9,258 bases of DNA from Thermoproteota archaeon (GTDB taxonomy: Archaea; Korarchaeota; Korarchaeia; Korarchaeales; Korarchaeaceae): NCBI GenBank assembly GCA_003661365.1, contig QMVZ01000053.1, positions 1 through 9,258 of the forward strand, given 5' to 3'. Below the pieces are notes generated by a model. The model made no database searches and was not told the origin of the DNA. It was given only the letters and a program-made list of their open reading frames with translations. This document shows, piece by piece, positions 1 through 6,762 of the stretch. Each line of letters opens with the position of its first letter. Position 1 is the stretch's first letter. Position numbers and translations under genes: made by a program.

Positions 1-1
1 G

Positions 2-721
2 GACGCTTGTGGAAGGGCTAAACCAGAAATAGCGATCTCCACAACTCACGTTAAGGGGATACCAATTGCTCCTTTAGCTGCTGTTACTCCATTTGGGGAT
101 GTGGCCATCCTCAAAACAGCTCTCAATGATTACACTGCGGAAGATATCTGTAGGCAGATTGCAGTAGCATCAGGTGGAACTTGTGGCGTTGCCAGATGCC
201 CTGCAACTCCAAAACAGTTGAAAGGAGGTATCGTTGAGGGATCAATTAGCAGGTGCATCAAAGTTGGAAGGAATATAAGGGAGGCACTGAAATCAGGGAG
301 GGATCCAATAGAGGCGTTTATAGAAGCTACTGGTGGCAAAGAAATCTTTACAGGCGTTGTAAAGTCCTGGGAAAGGGAAGAGAGAAGGGCATTTATGTGG
401 GGAAATGTTGAGATAGAGGGTAGGGGGCCTTACGACGGTCACAGGATCAGAATATTCTTCAAAAATGAGTTCTTGATAAGTTGGCTTGATGAGAGGCCAT
501 ACGTGACCTGTCCAGATCTAATTTGTGTAATCGATGTGAAAACTGGAAGAGGGCTTTCTAATTGGGTAGATCTCAAGGATAACTTGGGAAAAGAGGTTGC
601 AGTCGTGGGCGTAGCATCTGCTGAAATATGGAGGAGTCCAAGGGGAATAGAGATATTTGGTCCCAAACACTTCGATTTTGACATTGAGTACGTGCCCCTC
701 GAGAGAATTTCCCTCAAGTAA
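2..721 (+). CDS. DUF917 / S-methyl-thiohydantoin desulfurase-like protein, 3' part (5' end outside window)
   Basis: The frame is open from base 2 to the TAA at 719-721, giving 239 residues with no start in view; the GTG at 101 is internal. The visible part begins DACGRAKPEIAIS, the type of segment found in the middle of DUF917 proteins. It continues with a Gly/Ala-rich stretch, then the C-terminal domain pattern: FTGVV near residue 113, a KNEF motif, CPDLICVID, and a final FGPKHFDFDIEY block. The family is a relative of hydantoinase/oxoprolinase-type proteins, now named for S-methyl thiohydantoin desulfurase; members often lie beside hydantoin or amino-acid catabolic genes and importers. Roughly the first third of the usual length is missing because the window starts inside the gene. 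No damage is seen in the visible part. The exact substrate cannot be told. Family assignment is from recognised motifs, not from a search. Confidence 0.8.
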   Translation, partial: DACGRAKPEIAISTTHVKGIPIAPLAAVTPFGDVAILKTALNDYTAEDICRQIAVASGGTCGVARCPATPKQLKGGIVEGSISRCIKVGRNIREALKSGRDPIEAFIEATGGKEIFTGVVKSWEREERRAFMWGNVEIEGRGPYDGHRIRIFFKNEFLISWLDERPYVTCPDLICVIDVKTGRGLSNWVDLKDNLGKEVAVVGVASAEIWRSPRGIEIFGPKHFDFDIEYVPLERISLK

Positions 722-858
722 GACCAATGGACTGGACAAGTATAACGGGTGAAGATATACAGAGCTCTTCTCCGTGCACATTAAGCTGGTAATATGAACT
801 AAATCTCCCCTTGGGTTGAATCATGGGTCTCTCTCCTCGTCACAACTTGGTAAGAACA

Positions 859-864
859 TTTTTT
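859..864 (+). terminator. T-run downstream of the DUF917 gene
   Basis: Six consecutive T on the plus strand, about 138 bases after the DUF917-like stop, with no strong hairpin. Archaeal RNA polymerase can terminate on T-runs alone, so this may end the plus-strand transcript before it runs into the convergent livM remnant. Otherwise the 722-880 spacer shows nothing recognisable on either strand. Confidence 0.25.
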
Positions 865-880
865 ATGTTAAAGAGTAAGT

Positions 881-1645
881 TTAGGTAATATCGAACTCGA
901 CCCTGAACCCAATTATGCTCAAGAAGGACGGGGACAAGAAGTGATCAATTGTCGTCATGACGAGGGTTCCTATCAAAACTCCCATGTTGTTGGCCACTCC
1001 TCCGAGGATAACCATGCTTAGGACAGTGAACGTTATCAGAGGAATGAAGTCGTCTGCAACCACACCCTGGATGTAGAACGTTCTAAGAACTCCGGCCACC
1101 GCAGCGAGAGCGCTTCCTATAACCATCGCAATCCCCCTTGCTCTTGGAATCTCTTTACCCAGAACCATTGCAGCAAGGTCGTTGTCCCTTATGGCCTTGA
1201 GGAGCCTACCGAACGGAGATTGTGTGAGCCTCTGGACGTAAATGTATGTGGCAGCAGCCATCATTAGCACAACGACGGAATATAGCACGCTCCTGAGGTT
1301 GACGTTATCGATCCAACGGAACGGGTTTGGAATGCCCTTTAGCCCTGTTAGCCCACAAGCTACCCTCTTCTCATTCCTGGCTATTATCCTGCCTATCTCC
1401 CCTATGAATATCAAGGTAATGGCTAGAAAGGTTTCCTTCAACCTCAGACCCGGATAGGAGCCCAGATAACCAAAAACCCCTCCTATAATAGCTCCTACAA
1501 CAAGCGAAAGGATGAACAAACCTATTGCGAGCACTGGATGCTGTGAGGCATATGCAGTTCTAAGGTAAGCTCCTTGCTCCGAACAGAAGTCTGCGGTTGA
1601 TCCAGACAGTCTGTATATGATGTGAGCCGTTATGTTTCCAGAGAC
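881..1645 (-). pseudogene. livM: LivM-like branched-chain amino acid permease, truncated at both ends
   Basis: The minus-strand frame is open from 1645 to the TAA at 881-883 (254 codons). The LivM pattern is clear from about 1575 on: GAYLRTAYASQHPVLAIG, then GYLGSYPGLRLKETFLAIT, FIGEIGRIIAR, a GLTGLKGIPNPF loop, and VILGGVANNMGVLIG near the end. LivM is an inner subunit of the Liv ABC importer and normally has about 300-350 residues. Here the N-terminal helices are gone: the frame emerges from livH sequence after an in-frame TAG at 1646-1648. The final 30-40 residues, normally ending in a P-x-G-L type motif, are replaced by a stop after VEFDIT. An ATG exists at 1534 but lies inside the conserved region. 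With livF and livH also broken, this is a decayed gene, not a short permease. A gene caller would probably list 881..1534 as a CDS. Confidence 0.75.
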
Positions 1646-1820
1646 CTAAGCCCCAGCGGTTGACGCCTAGGGCTGTGATGTACCCTCCCAGGGTAACGAG
1701 CTCTGCATGGGCGAAGTTGGATATCTTCGTGACGGAGTAGCTCATTGTTAGCCCCAGAGCCATCATGGTGTACATACAACCAGGGGTTATAGAGTTCATC
1801 AGAGGAACCGATAGATCCAT
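1560..1820 (-). pseudogene. livH: LivH-like branched-chain amino acid permease, N-terminal remnant
   Basis: It starts with ATG at 1820, one base after the livF stop (TAA at 1822-1824), the tight spacing expected in an operon. The first 50-55 residues are typical LivH: MYTMMALGLTMSYSVTKISN followed by FAHAELVTLGGYITALG. Homology ends near 1655. The rest of the open frame (to TAG at 1560) is hydrophilic, reads like out-of-frame DNA, and overlaps the livM remnant in another frame. Normal LivH has about 290 residues and eight membrane helices; here at most two helices remain. The simplest reading is one deletion that removed the last four fifths of livH and the first part of livM, joining them out of frame. 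Confidence 0.75.
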
Positions 1821-1821
1821 G

Positions 1822-2535
1822 TTATGCCCTCCCTAAGAAAGCCTCAACGAACTTCTCATCAGAAAGTAATTCAGAATCAGGCCCTTTCATCACCACCTTC
1901 CCTCCCGACATCACGTATCCCATGTGGCAGAGGCTTAAAGCCCTTCTGGCGTGCTGTTCTACGAGCAGAACTGTTATGCCGGAGCTAACTACCTCCCTTA
2001 TTCTCGAGAAGATTTGACCTACCACCTTGGGGGCTAGAGCTGCGGCAGGATCGTCCAAGAGGAGGACCTTTGGCCCCTTCATCAGGACCATCGCCATTGC
2101 TGGCATCTGTCTCTTTCCCCCACTCAACGTCCTTGCCTTTTTTGCCATGTAACCCTTTAGCCTTGGAAATAGTTCCAAAACCAACCCCATCCTCTTTTCA
2201 AATTCTTCTTTTTGTTTAATCAAGTAACCAGCCATTATCAGGTTCTCCTTCACCGTAAGGTTTGTGAAGATGCTTTCAACTTAGGGCAAATAGGTAATAC
2301 CCTTCCGAACCCTCGTATGGGGGGCCGACGTTATCTCCCTGTCCCTAAACTTGATCTCCCCCGAAAAAATGTCAGTTATGCTCATTATCGTCTTTAACAG
2401 GATTGACTTCCCACTGCCATTTGGTCATATGATTAGGGATATGTCCTCTTCCATGAAAGTCAGGTCGACATCATCAAGAGCCCTTAAGGCACCAAAGTAC
2501 TTGGAGAGAGTGAACTTCCAGCTTCTTCCCTGCAT
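1822..2535 (-). pseudogene. livF: LivF-like ABC transporter ATPase, full length but broken by two nonsense codons
   Basis: Read from ATG at 2535 in one frame to TAA at 1822-1824, this gives 238 codons including the stop, the normal LivF length, and needs no frameshift. It begins MQGRSWKFTLSKYFGALRAL. Codon 37 is TGA (2425-2427) where the first Gly of the P-loop belongs, leaving stop-PNGSGKS; GGA is one base away. Codon 85 is TAA (2281-2283) just after ITYLP, where the Q-loop Gln belongs; CAA is one base away. After that come LTVKENL, the ABC signature LSGGKRQ, Walker B as LLLDDP (Asp in place of the catalytic Glu), and LLVEQHARRAL. The last 143 codons (from GTG 2253) stay open but lack the P-loop, so no working ATPase can come from them. 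LivF would power uptake together with LivG. This copy is dead; the near-intact frame suggests recent loss. Confidence 0.85.
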
Positions 2536-2558
2536 TTTTCTATCAGTGTTGTAGGATC

Positions 2559-2571
2559 GAAACTATATAAT
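2559..2571. repeat. 13-base direct repeat, copy 1
   Basis: GAAACTATATAAT, identical to 2940-2952. The two copies flank the remnant of the binding-protein gene. They may be two TATA-type promoters or the footprint of a rearrangement. Confidence 0.5.
2560..2571 (-). promoter_or_regulatory. Probable TATA box for the former livF transcript
   Basis: On the minus strand this reads ATTATATAGTTT, about 30 bases ahead of the livF ATG at 2535. That spacing would place initiation almost at the start codon, as in leaderless archaeal mRNAs. The same 12 bases plus one more recur at 2940-2952. Confidence 0.35.
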
Positions 2572-2675
2572 ACTTCCTTGAACCTGTGATCGATCTCTTT
2601 CCACCGAAGAAATTGTGTCTTAGTCTAATATAGAGCCACCAACACACTTGGTAGAAAAAGAAAGCAAGGGGCCCT

Positions 2676-2938
2676 CTAGTCCAGCCCTACCTTCACTGGA
2701 ACTGGTATAAGCCAAGTTACGCTGTCTGAAAGCCGATCGTAAATTGCTGCTAGCACCCAGTTTGGTTTTCCAGGGCCATATTGCTCAGTTCCTGGACCTT
2801 AAAGCCACTCTTAGTCTTGCGGATTTAGAAGCTCACTGGGATCTAAGACGACCCATATGTTGTAAATAGACAGTGCCTTGTCTCCATCCTTGTTGAGGTT
2901 GCACCCCCCGTTTGCTCCGAAGTAGGAAGCAGCTATTT
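2676..2938 (-). pseudogene. C-terminal remnant of a solute-binding protein, probably of the same Liv system
   Basis: One minus-strand frame carries protein-like sequence from about 2931 to TAG at 2676-2678: YFGANGGCNLNKDGDKALS, then IYNIWVVLDPSELLNPQD, and after a gap YGPGKPNWVLAAIYDRLSD and VTWLIPVPVKVGLD. It is interrupted by TAA at 2811-2813 and TAA at 2799-2801, and it has no start. The LNKDGDKA...Y.IWVV pattern resembles the C-terminal end of branched-chain amino-acid-type binding proteins, and a position just ahead of livF on the same strand is where such a gene would lie. The link to that family is tentative; that it is a broken coding region is better supported, because the same frame reads as protein through both stops. 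About 85 codons remain of an expected 400 or so. Confidence 0.45.
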
Positions 2939-2939
2939 A

Positions 2940-2952
2940 GAAACTATATAAT
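2940..2952. repeat. 13-base direct repeat, copy 2
   Basis: GAAACTATATAAT, identical to 2559-2571. On the minus strand it is TATA-like and sits right at the upstream edge of the binding-protein remnant, as if the old promoter now abuts a gene whose 5' part has been deleted. Confidence 0.5.
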
Positions 2953-3002
2953 CCATATTTTGCCGATATGAAAAGTGCATAACACGCACGATTTGTGGTT
3001 CA

Positions 3003-3025
3003 TTCGTTAGAAGTCTAAGAACGAA
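3003..3025. repeat. Imperfect inverted repeat just past the dppC stop
   Basis: TTCGTTAGA, a two-base spacer, then TCTAAGAACGAA: complementary arms with a small bulge, 6-28 bases beyond the dppC-like stop codon. It may form a stem in the 3' end of the transporter mRNA. No long T-run follows on the minus strand, so a terminator role is weak. Between it and 2952 no coding sequence is seen. Confidence 0.3.
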
Positions 3026-3030
3026 CTAAA

Positions 3031-3888
3031 CTATCCTCTTATTTTAATGTCAAACGCATCTCTTAATCCATCCCCTAGCAGATTAAACCCCAAAGTTGTG
3101 ATAAAAATCGCTATACCTGGGAAAGTTGTAATCCACCACGCAGATCGTAGATAGCGTCTTCCATCGTTTATCAAAGTACCCCAATTGATCATTCTTGGGT
3201 CACCTAAACCCAGAAAAGACAAAGTTGTAAGGGATAGAATGGCCGCCGCTATGTCAATGGTTGCCGTGACTATTATTGGTGAAATGCAATTTGGTATAAT
3301 GTGATGAAGGATTATATGAAGGTCACTTGCTCCCATCGATTTTGCAGCTTCTACATACATAGACTCTCTGAGGCTTAAGAACTGGCTCCTTATCACCCTG
3401 GTCATCCACGGCCACCAAAGAAAGCCCATAACTATTACTATTGTAACCATTGAGCGTACCTTAAACATCGAAACAGCTACAATCAAGAGTATGAGATTAG
3501 GTATTGTCAAAATAAGATCTGTAAACCGCATCAATACATTATCAATAATTCCGCCATAATAACCTGCAATACTTCCAATAACCAATGCTATGGCGGTCTC
3601 TATAGCAACAACTCCCACAGCAGCTAGTATTGATGGCCTCGAACCCCATATGATATAACTGAGAACGTCTCTACCTAGATGATCCGTTCCTAATAAGTGT
3701 TTGTTAGATGGAGGAAGAAACTTCCTTGGTGGATCTATCCAGCCTTCCTGTGCGGGACTATAGGGAGATAAAAGTGGTGCCAATAACGCCATTAAAATCA
3801 CGCTTATAACTATGAAGGCCCCAATAATTGAAACCCGATTCCTTCTGAATTTCATCCATACGATGTAAGCTCGACCAGATCTGAACAT
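3031..3888 (-). CDS. dppC: DppC/OppC-like oligopeptide-type ABC permease
   Basis: 285 residues, the normal size for this family. It is the second membrane subunit of a family 5 (peptide/nickel-type) ABC importer. Visible in order: a cytosolic start with one helix at about 18-42 (OppC N-terminal domain), LLGTDHLGRDVLS at 65-77, several membrane helices, the EAA loop EAAKSMGASDLHIILHHIIP at 180-199 that docks on the ATPase, and SFLGLGDP near 224-231. All expected motifs are intact. The ATG at 3888 is supported by a GAGGTGA ribosome site at 3896-3902 with a seven-base spacer. It follows the dppB-like gene by only 16 bases and is surely cotranscribed. Downstream, where dppD and dppF ATPase genes usually lie, there is only the decayed liv region. 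The substrate is not readable from the permease; family members carry peptides, nickel, sugars and other compounds. Confidence 0.93.
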   Translation of the reverse strand: MFRSGRAYIVWMKFRRNRVSIIGAFIVISVILMALLAPLLSPYSPAQEGWIDPPRKFLPPSNKHLLGTDHLGRDVLSYIIWGSRPSILAAVGVVAIETAIALVIGSIAGYYGGIIDNVLMRFTDLILTIPNLILLIVAVSMFKVRSMVTIVIVMGFLWWPWMTRVIRSQFLSLRESMYVEAAKSMGASDLHIILHHIIPNCISPIIVTATIDIAAAILSLTTLSFLGLGDPRMINWGTLINDGRRYLRSAWWITTFPGIAIFITTLGFNLLGDGLRDAFDIKIRG

Positions 3889-3895
3889 CTGATTC

Positions 3896-3902
3896 TCACC
3901 TC
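3896..3902 (-). promoter_or_regulatory. Shine-Dalgarno site of the dppC-like gene
   Basis: GAGGTGA on the minus strand, seven bases ahead of the ATG at 3888. It overlaps the short dppB-dppC gap and fixes the start. Confidence 0.7.
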
Positions 3903-3904
3903 GA

Positions 3905-4888
3905 TCAATATTTTATTCTGGGGTCTATCAATGCATAGGCGATATCTGTAACTAAGTTTGCGATATAAACCATTAAAACAATTATTACAGAGAGACCCAT
4001 AAGACCTGTGTAATCTCTGTTGAGGGCAAATGTTACAGCAAGCCTGCCCATTCCAGGCCAAGCGAATATCACTTCAGATACTACCGCTCCTGAGAGAATA
4101 AAGCCAAGACGCATGCCTACAACTGTAACTACAGGAAGCAAGGCGTTTCTTAGGGCGTGTTTGTACACTACGACTCTCTCTCTTACACCTTTAGCTCTTG
4201 CGGTGGTTATGTAGTCTTGACTCAGTACGTCTAGCATAGTTGATCTGACTAGTCGGAACAACCATGCCGTATATCCAACGGTAACAGAGAGAACTGGAAG
4301 AAAGAGATGCCGTAAAAGATCGGATAAAGCTGCAAACCCCGTGAAATCAGCACCCGCTGTTGAGGCTCCGCATATTGGAAACACTCCCAACTTTAATCCA
4401 AATACTAGCATTAAAATCAAAGCAAACCAAAAATTGGGCATTGAATAGCCGAATAGCGCGGTTATCGAACAAACATTATCAAATATTGAATATTGCTTGA
4501 CTGCAGCAATGACCCCCAACGTGATAGCTATCACTAATGCTAGCACTTGAGCTGTAAACATAAGCATTATTGTATACCAAAACCGAGATCTGATTAGATC
4601 TAGAACTGACTGTCCTATGAATGGTCCACCATACGAAAACCCAAAATCACCTCGAAGCAATTTTTTGATCCAGATCAAATACTGAACATATATGGGTCTA
4701 TCTAGGCCTAAACTTTTTCTTACTTGGTCAATCACTTCCCGAGGAGGTGGATGGCCTGTTTCTGTAAACATGATTTCAATAGGATCTCCTGGTGCCAAGT
4801 GGATCAGGGAGAATATTACTACTGTCGAGAGGAAGAACATTGGTATTAAAATAATTGTTCTTCTAACCGTGTAATCCCATAGGGCCAT
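3905..4888 (-). CDS. dppB: DppB/OppB-like oligopeptide-type ABC permease
   Basis: 327 residues from ATG 4888; the frame also allows TTG 4903 (five residues longer). ATG is chosen because GGAAGTGATC, nine of ten bases like the archaeal consensus GGAGGTGATC, ends two bases before it and would lie inside the longer version. Features: first helix at about 10-31 followed by HLAPGDPIEIM, a conserved loop with RPIYVQYLIW and GDFGFSYG, membrane helices between about 105 and 310, the EAA loop ARAKGVRERVVVYKHALRNA at 230-249, SEVIFAWPGMGRL at 271-283 and a C-terminal DPRIKY. It pairs with the DppC-like subunit to form the membrane channel. It lies 74 bases after the binding-protein gene. No defect is visible. 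The stop is TGA at 3905-3907. Confidence 0.93.
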   Translation of the reverse strand: MALWDYTVRRTIILIPMFFLSTVVIFSLIHLAPGDPIEIMFTETGHPPPREVIDQVRKSLGLDRPIYVQYLIWIKKLLRGDFGFSYGGPFIGQSVLDLIRSRFWYTIMLMFTAQVLALVIAITLGVIAAVKQYSIFDNVCSITALFGYSMPNFWFALILMLVFGLKLGVFPICGASTAGADFTGFAALSDLLRHLFLPVLSVTVGYTAWLFRLVRSTMLDVLSQDYITTARAKGVRERVVVYKHALRNALLPVVTVVGMRLGFILSGAVVSEVIFAWPGMGRLAVTFALNRDYTGLMGLSVIIVLMVYIANLVTDIAYALIDPRIKY

Positions 4889-4890
4889 TG

Positions 4891-4900
4891 GATCACTTCC
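4891..4900 (-). promoter_or_regulatory. Strong Shine-Dalgarno site of the dppB-like gene
   Basis: GGAAGTGATC on the minus strand, near-perfect complement to the 3' end of archaeal 16S rRNA, ending two bases before ATG 4888. It decides the dppB start against the upstream TTG at 4903. Confidence 0.7.
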
Positions 4901-4917
4901 CAATATCTTGAAGGATT

Positions 4918-4924
4918 AAAAAAA
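4918..4924 (-). terminator. T-run between binding-protein and permease genes
   Basis: Seven T in a row on the minus strand, preceded by a CT/C-rich stretch, in the 74-base gap after the binding-protein stop. Archaeal polymerase often stops or partly stops at such runs. Partial termination here would give more binding protein than permease, the usual ratio in such importers. The last step is inference. Confidence 0.4.
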
Positions 4925-4962
4925 GGGGAGAGAGATTTTTTCTTTATCTCAATTAATTCAAC

Positions 4963-6753
4963 TTATCGCCTTCTAACCAGTACGTACGTTAGCACTATGC
5001 CTATTATGATGCCTCCTATGAAACCGCCCAAAGTAGGCATTAGTGATGGTCCTGTTGGGGCTGGTGTCTCCGCTGGTTGTGGAGGCGGCCACTCGGGATA
5101 TCCTGCCTTCCTTAAACACTCTCTAGCTTTGTCGAGGTCATACGTATAGTACTTCGCATTTGGGTTCCATGCCCAAGAAGACTTGTGAATCTGAGAATTA
5201 GCATGCTCTGCAAGCCCCATCATAAGATCGTTTATGATCTTGTCATAAGGGGTAGCGTACGCAAGGGCTTGTCTTACGTATTTGTTATTCAAGACTGGAT
5301 GGTCATTGTTTAATGCAATGAACCATGTAGCGGGGAATGGAGCTAGATTCACATTAATATCTGGCCTTTCTTTCTTCAACCTTTCAATTTCACCTGCAAG
5401 CTCTGTTGAATATCCGGTATGAAGTATATCGACATCGCCAGCTTCTAGAGCTGCCAAAGCTGTGGTTGCTTCAGGTATAATTACTTGGATAAATTCGTCA
5501 ATGAAAGGTCTTCCTTTGAAGTAGTCATCGTTTGCTTCAAATTTGACGTATTCACCTTTTTTCCATTCTACGAACTTCATAGGACCAAGGCCAGGAGGCG
5601 GTTCTTCAGTATTGTACTTACAAGTTCTAAGCTGGTCGTGTGGAATATTGCCTAAGACATGCTTAGGTAAGATGGCGCAATATCCTCCAGGGGGTGCCAG
5701 CAAAGTTAAGATTTCGGGCGATGGTTTGTTGAAGTGAAAGATGACTGTGTAGTCATCTGGAGCTTCAACTGATTTTATTACCGCTGATAGATCCCCATAA
5801 TAGGTCGAACCCGTGGCCGGATCTAATATCGCATCAAATGTCCACTTTACGTCTGCCGAGGTCATTGGTACTCCATCATGAAACTTTACATCATCCCTTA
5901 GATGGAGAATCATCGACATTCCGTCTTCTGAAAGTTCGTAATCTTTAACGAGTTCAGGTTCTAGGCTGAAAGTTTCTTTTTCAAAATCGTAAACAAGTCT
6001 GAATAAACAACGATGAATAGGAAGATAGCTAAGGTACCCGCCATCTCCAAACATTGGAAGCAACACTGTAGGGTCTTCACTCATGGCATACCTCACTGTG
6101 ACGTGGTCTTCTTCCGTCTTTCCCTCCACAGTCCAGAGATCTATATCGTAGCAGTTAAGTCGGATACAATAGTTCTTTATATTTGCTTTTGTAAAGTATG
6201 CCCTCATAGGCCAAGCTATAACTATCTCGTTAACCTCTTCCTGTTTCTGCTCCTGCCACTTATATATCCATTCCTTGCGTTCTGTCATATTGTATGTACT
6301 CATGCATTTACGGAGGTACATATCTGCTCTACTGTCGTGTGCCGCCCAGTAATTCCATCCCAGCGGAGGAATTCCTTCAGCAGTAAAGCAGCCAAGATAA
6401 TAGACAAGATCTGTAGGAATCCAATTATACGATTGGAGATATACATCAAAGCCTCCCTCATCATGGGTGGGGAATGTTGGAAAACCACTCTTACCCCAGA
6501 TCCTTGATCTTACAGTAGCAGTTTCATAGCCTTCTAAGACTAGATTTACTCCAATCTTACCCCATTCCTCTTGAAGTAAGACACCCACATCTCGCTGAAG
6601 CGGGTTCGCTGTATTGTACAGGTATTTGAGCGTGAACAATGGCTCAGGTTTTTCCTGAGACATAGTTTGCATGTGTATGCTAGATATTATTGAAGTGAAA
6701 ATCAATAGAAAGCCAATGGAGAGTAATACAAATGTTACGATTCTCGATTTCAT
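4963..6753 (-). CDS. Family 5 solute-binding protein with circularly permuted lobe order
   Basis: 596 residues; binds the substrate outside the cell and hands it to the DppB/DppC-like permease. Residues 1-28 form a signal peptide/first helix without a lipobox Cys. Residues 560-570 are a Pro-rich linker, 573-593 a membrane helix ending in Arg-Arg-Arg, so the protein should be anchored at its C-terminus. Between them the order is odd. Residues 38-208 (FTLKYLYNTANPLQRDVGVL, WGKIGVNL, FDVYLQSYNW, ending YDIDLW) look like the usual C-terminal part of SBP family 5. Residues 216-556 look like the usual N-terminal and middle part: VRYAMSEDP, PELVKDYELSEDG, LHLRDDVKFHDG, VPMTSADVKWTFDAI (296-310), NKYVRQALAYATPYDKI (490-506), YDLDKARECLRKAGYP (538-553). 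Normally the second block precedes the first. The total content is that of one complete protein. No strong ribosome site precedes the ATG, so the mRNA may be leaderless. Confidence 0.9.
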   Translation of the reverse strand: MKSRIVTFVLLSIGFLLIFTSIISSIHMQTMSQEKPEPLFTLKYLYNTANPLQRDVGVLLQEEWGKIGVNLVLEGYETATVRSRIWGKSGFPTFPTHDEGGFDVYLQSYNWIPTDLVYYLGCFTAEGIPPLGWNYWAAHDSRADMYLRKCMSTYNMTERKEWIYKWQEQKQEEVNEIVIAWPMRAYFTKANIKNYCIRLNCYDIDLWTVEGKTEEDHVTVRYAMSEDPTVLLPMFGDGGYLSYLPIHRCLFRLVYDFEKETFSLEPELVKDYELSEDGMSMILHLRDDVKFHDGVPMTSADVKWTFDAILDPATGSTYYGDLSAVIKSVEAPDDYTVIFHFNKPSPEILTLLAPPGGYCAILPKHVLGNIPHDQLRTCKYNTEEPPPGLGPMKFVEWKKGEYVKFEANDDYFKGRPFIDEFIQVIIPEATTALAALEAGDVDILHTGYSTELAGEIERLKKERPDINVNLAPFPATWFIALNNDHPVLNNKYVRQALAYATPYDKIINDLMMGLAEHANSQIHKSSWAWNPNAKYYTYDLDKARECLRKAGYPEWPPPQPAETPAPTGPSLMPTLGGFIGGIIIGIVLTYVLVRRR

Positions 6754-6762
6754 AGTAGTTAT

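Noticed and set aside
2281..2427. The TGA and TAA in livF as recoded codons (selenocysteine or readthrough).
   Set aside because: They are different stop codons, fall exactly on invariant Gly and Gln positions, have no obvious recoding stem nearby, and sit in an operon whose other genes are also broken. Nonsense mutation is simpler.
2212..2554. Plus-strand open frames of 61 and 67 codons in this area.
   Set aside because: They lie antisense to the livF pseudogene, have no recognisable protein features, and exist only as shadows of its reading frame.
2495..2620. A short minus-strand frame (about 40 codons, containing HRFKEVLYSFDPTTLIEKC) across the livF promoter.
   Set aside because: It reads somewhat like protein but has no start, overlaps the livF 5' end in another frame, and matches no family I recognise. 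Chance is the default.
4889..4903. Extending the dppB-like gene to the TTG at 4903.
   Set aside because: The near-consensus ribosome site lies between the TTG and the ATG and points to ATG 4888.
6013..6507. A 164-codon plus-strand open frame inside the binding-protein gene.
   Set aside because: It is antisense to clearly conserved coding sequence, with Cys/His-rich low-plausibility translation and no promoter or ribosome site. It is a shadow frame.
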